64,000 nt of DNA from Amycolatopsis sp. 195334CR (GTDB taxonomy: Bacteria > Actinomycetota > Actinomycetes > Mycobacteriales > Pseudonocardiaceae). A program made the position numbers and the translations under genes. The DNA lies in the NCBI RefSeq assembly GCF_017309385.1, contig NZ_JAFJMJ010000003.1, positions 1,178,001-1,242,000 on the forward strand. Direction: 5' to 3'. Positions within the stretch are counted from its first letter, which is position 1. Each line of letters opens with the position of its first letter. Shown here in pieces: positions 63,558 through 64,000 of the stretch. Under the pieces are notes generated by a model that saw only the letters and a list, made by a program, of their open reading frames with translations, was not told the DNA's origin and made no database searches.

Positions 63558-64000
63558 GGCAGGTCCGCCAGCAACTCCGGCCGGTAGGGCAGTTCGGCCA
63601 GCTGCGGGCGGCCCGCGGGCTGGAAGCAGAACAGCAGGGTGCGCCGGTCGCGGTCCCCGCGGTTGGGGGCCGACCGGTGCACGAGCGTGCCGGGGAACAT
63701 CAGCACCGAACCGGCGGGCAGTTCGAGCACGCGCTCCCGCGACTCGTCCACTTTGGACGCATCCACCAGCAGGCCGGTGGGCTCGCGAAGGTCCCGCGGT
63801 GCCGGTCCGTCGAGGTGGCTGCCCGGGATCACGCTCAGCGCGCCGTTGCCCGCCCCCGCGTCGTCCAGGTAGATCAACGCGGTGGCGATGTCGTGCGCCC
63901 GCGGCCCGGCGCAGCAGTACCAGAACGGGAAGTCCTGGTGCCAGGCGAACTCCGAGCCGACCCCGGCCCGCTTGAAGTTCAGTTTGGACACGAACGGACC
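63554..64000 (-). CDS. PhyH-type Fe(II)/2-oxoglutarate dioxygenase, 3' part
   Basis: The C-terminal 148 residues of a phytanoyl-CoA dioxygenase-family enzyme. The gene runs off the window. KLNFKRAGVGSEFAWHQDFPFWY carries the first two metal ligands (HxD). FPGTLVHRSAPNRGDRDRRTLLF carries the distal His and the 2-oxoglutarate Arg. The family hydroxylates free or carrier-bound small molecules, including ectoine and amino acids. With the DUF364 and MFS genes it looks like part of a small-molecule cluster. The GTG at 63991 is internal, not the start. Confidence 0.85.
   Translation of the reverse strand, partial: GPFVSKLNFKRAGVGSEFAWHQDFPFWYCCAGPRAHDIATALIYLDDAGAGNGALSVIPGSHLDGPAPRDLREPTGLLVDASKVDESRERVLELPAGSVLMFPGTLVHRSAPNRGDRDRRTLLFCFQPAGRPQLAELPYRPELLADLP

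Overview
The window is high-GC actinobacterial chromosome. Class II DAHP synthase, a WS/DGAT acyltransferase, DUF3046 next to recA, an Rv2175c/PknL pair, F420-type oxidoreductases and leaderless genes with TAnnnT -10 boxes all point to the mycobacteria/Pseudonocardiaceae side of the phylum. An Amycolatopsis-like genome is my best guess, by inference only. I found no rRNA, tRNA, CRISPR array, insertion sequence or prophage. Most of the window is core chromosome with short accessory patches.

Layout. 1-1040: end of an amino-acid ABC transporter. 1101-4964 (minus): a four-gene Sdh1-type succinate dehydrogenase operon. 5246-7734: edd-eda, the lower Entner-Doudoroff pathway, separated from sdh by a spacer with two Crp-type palindromes. 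8018-10315: recX, recA with a LexA box, DUF3046 and a 40-residue membrane peptide. 10323-17585: Hsp70-like membrane protein, Lhr helicase, peptide deformylase. 17694-22652: ACT-GNAT fusion, VOC protein, an apparently SOS-controlled pair (HEPN protein plus DinB-fold protein), YbaK and GNAT genes, and a 52-residue peptide. 22690-29407: EamA exporter, PLP lyase, LysR, DUF885 hydrolase, metF, azlCD. 29464-34362: CGNR regulator, carotenoid genes crtE-crtI-crtB and an F420-type oxidoreductase.

34438-41986: sodium/solute symporter, a palindrome-rich spacer, Rv2175c-like DNA-binding protein, a PASTA-bearing PknL-locus kinase, NfeD-like protein, flotillin and an ECF sigma factor. 42004-45583: DinB-fold protein, WS/DGAT and class II DAHP synthase. 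45679-47285: two secreted proteins, a trypsin-like protease and a probable M15-like metallopeptidase. 47418-50769: LysR, PRISE-type enone reductase, a methyltransferase-GNAT fusion and a short upstream peptide. 50834-56906: gltBD. 57241-57480: a 30-bp tandem repeat array. 57490-61004: lgt, a TetR regulator with a clear operator, a deazaflavin-dependent reductase and an MFS transporter. 61300-64000: a second MFS transporter, a 164-bp cloverleaf-like inverted-repeat element, a DUF364 protein and a partial PhyH dioxygenase, probably the edge of an accessory cluster.

Several start codons are set by a TAnnnT box 6-8 bases upstream (leaderless genes) rather than by the longest open frame. The least explained signals are the element at 62563-62726, the palindromic spacer at 36075-36330, the short peptide before the methyltransferase, and the LexA box over the HEPN/DinB-fold pair.
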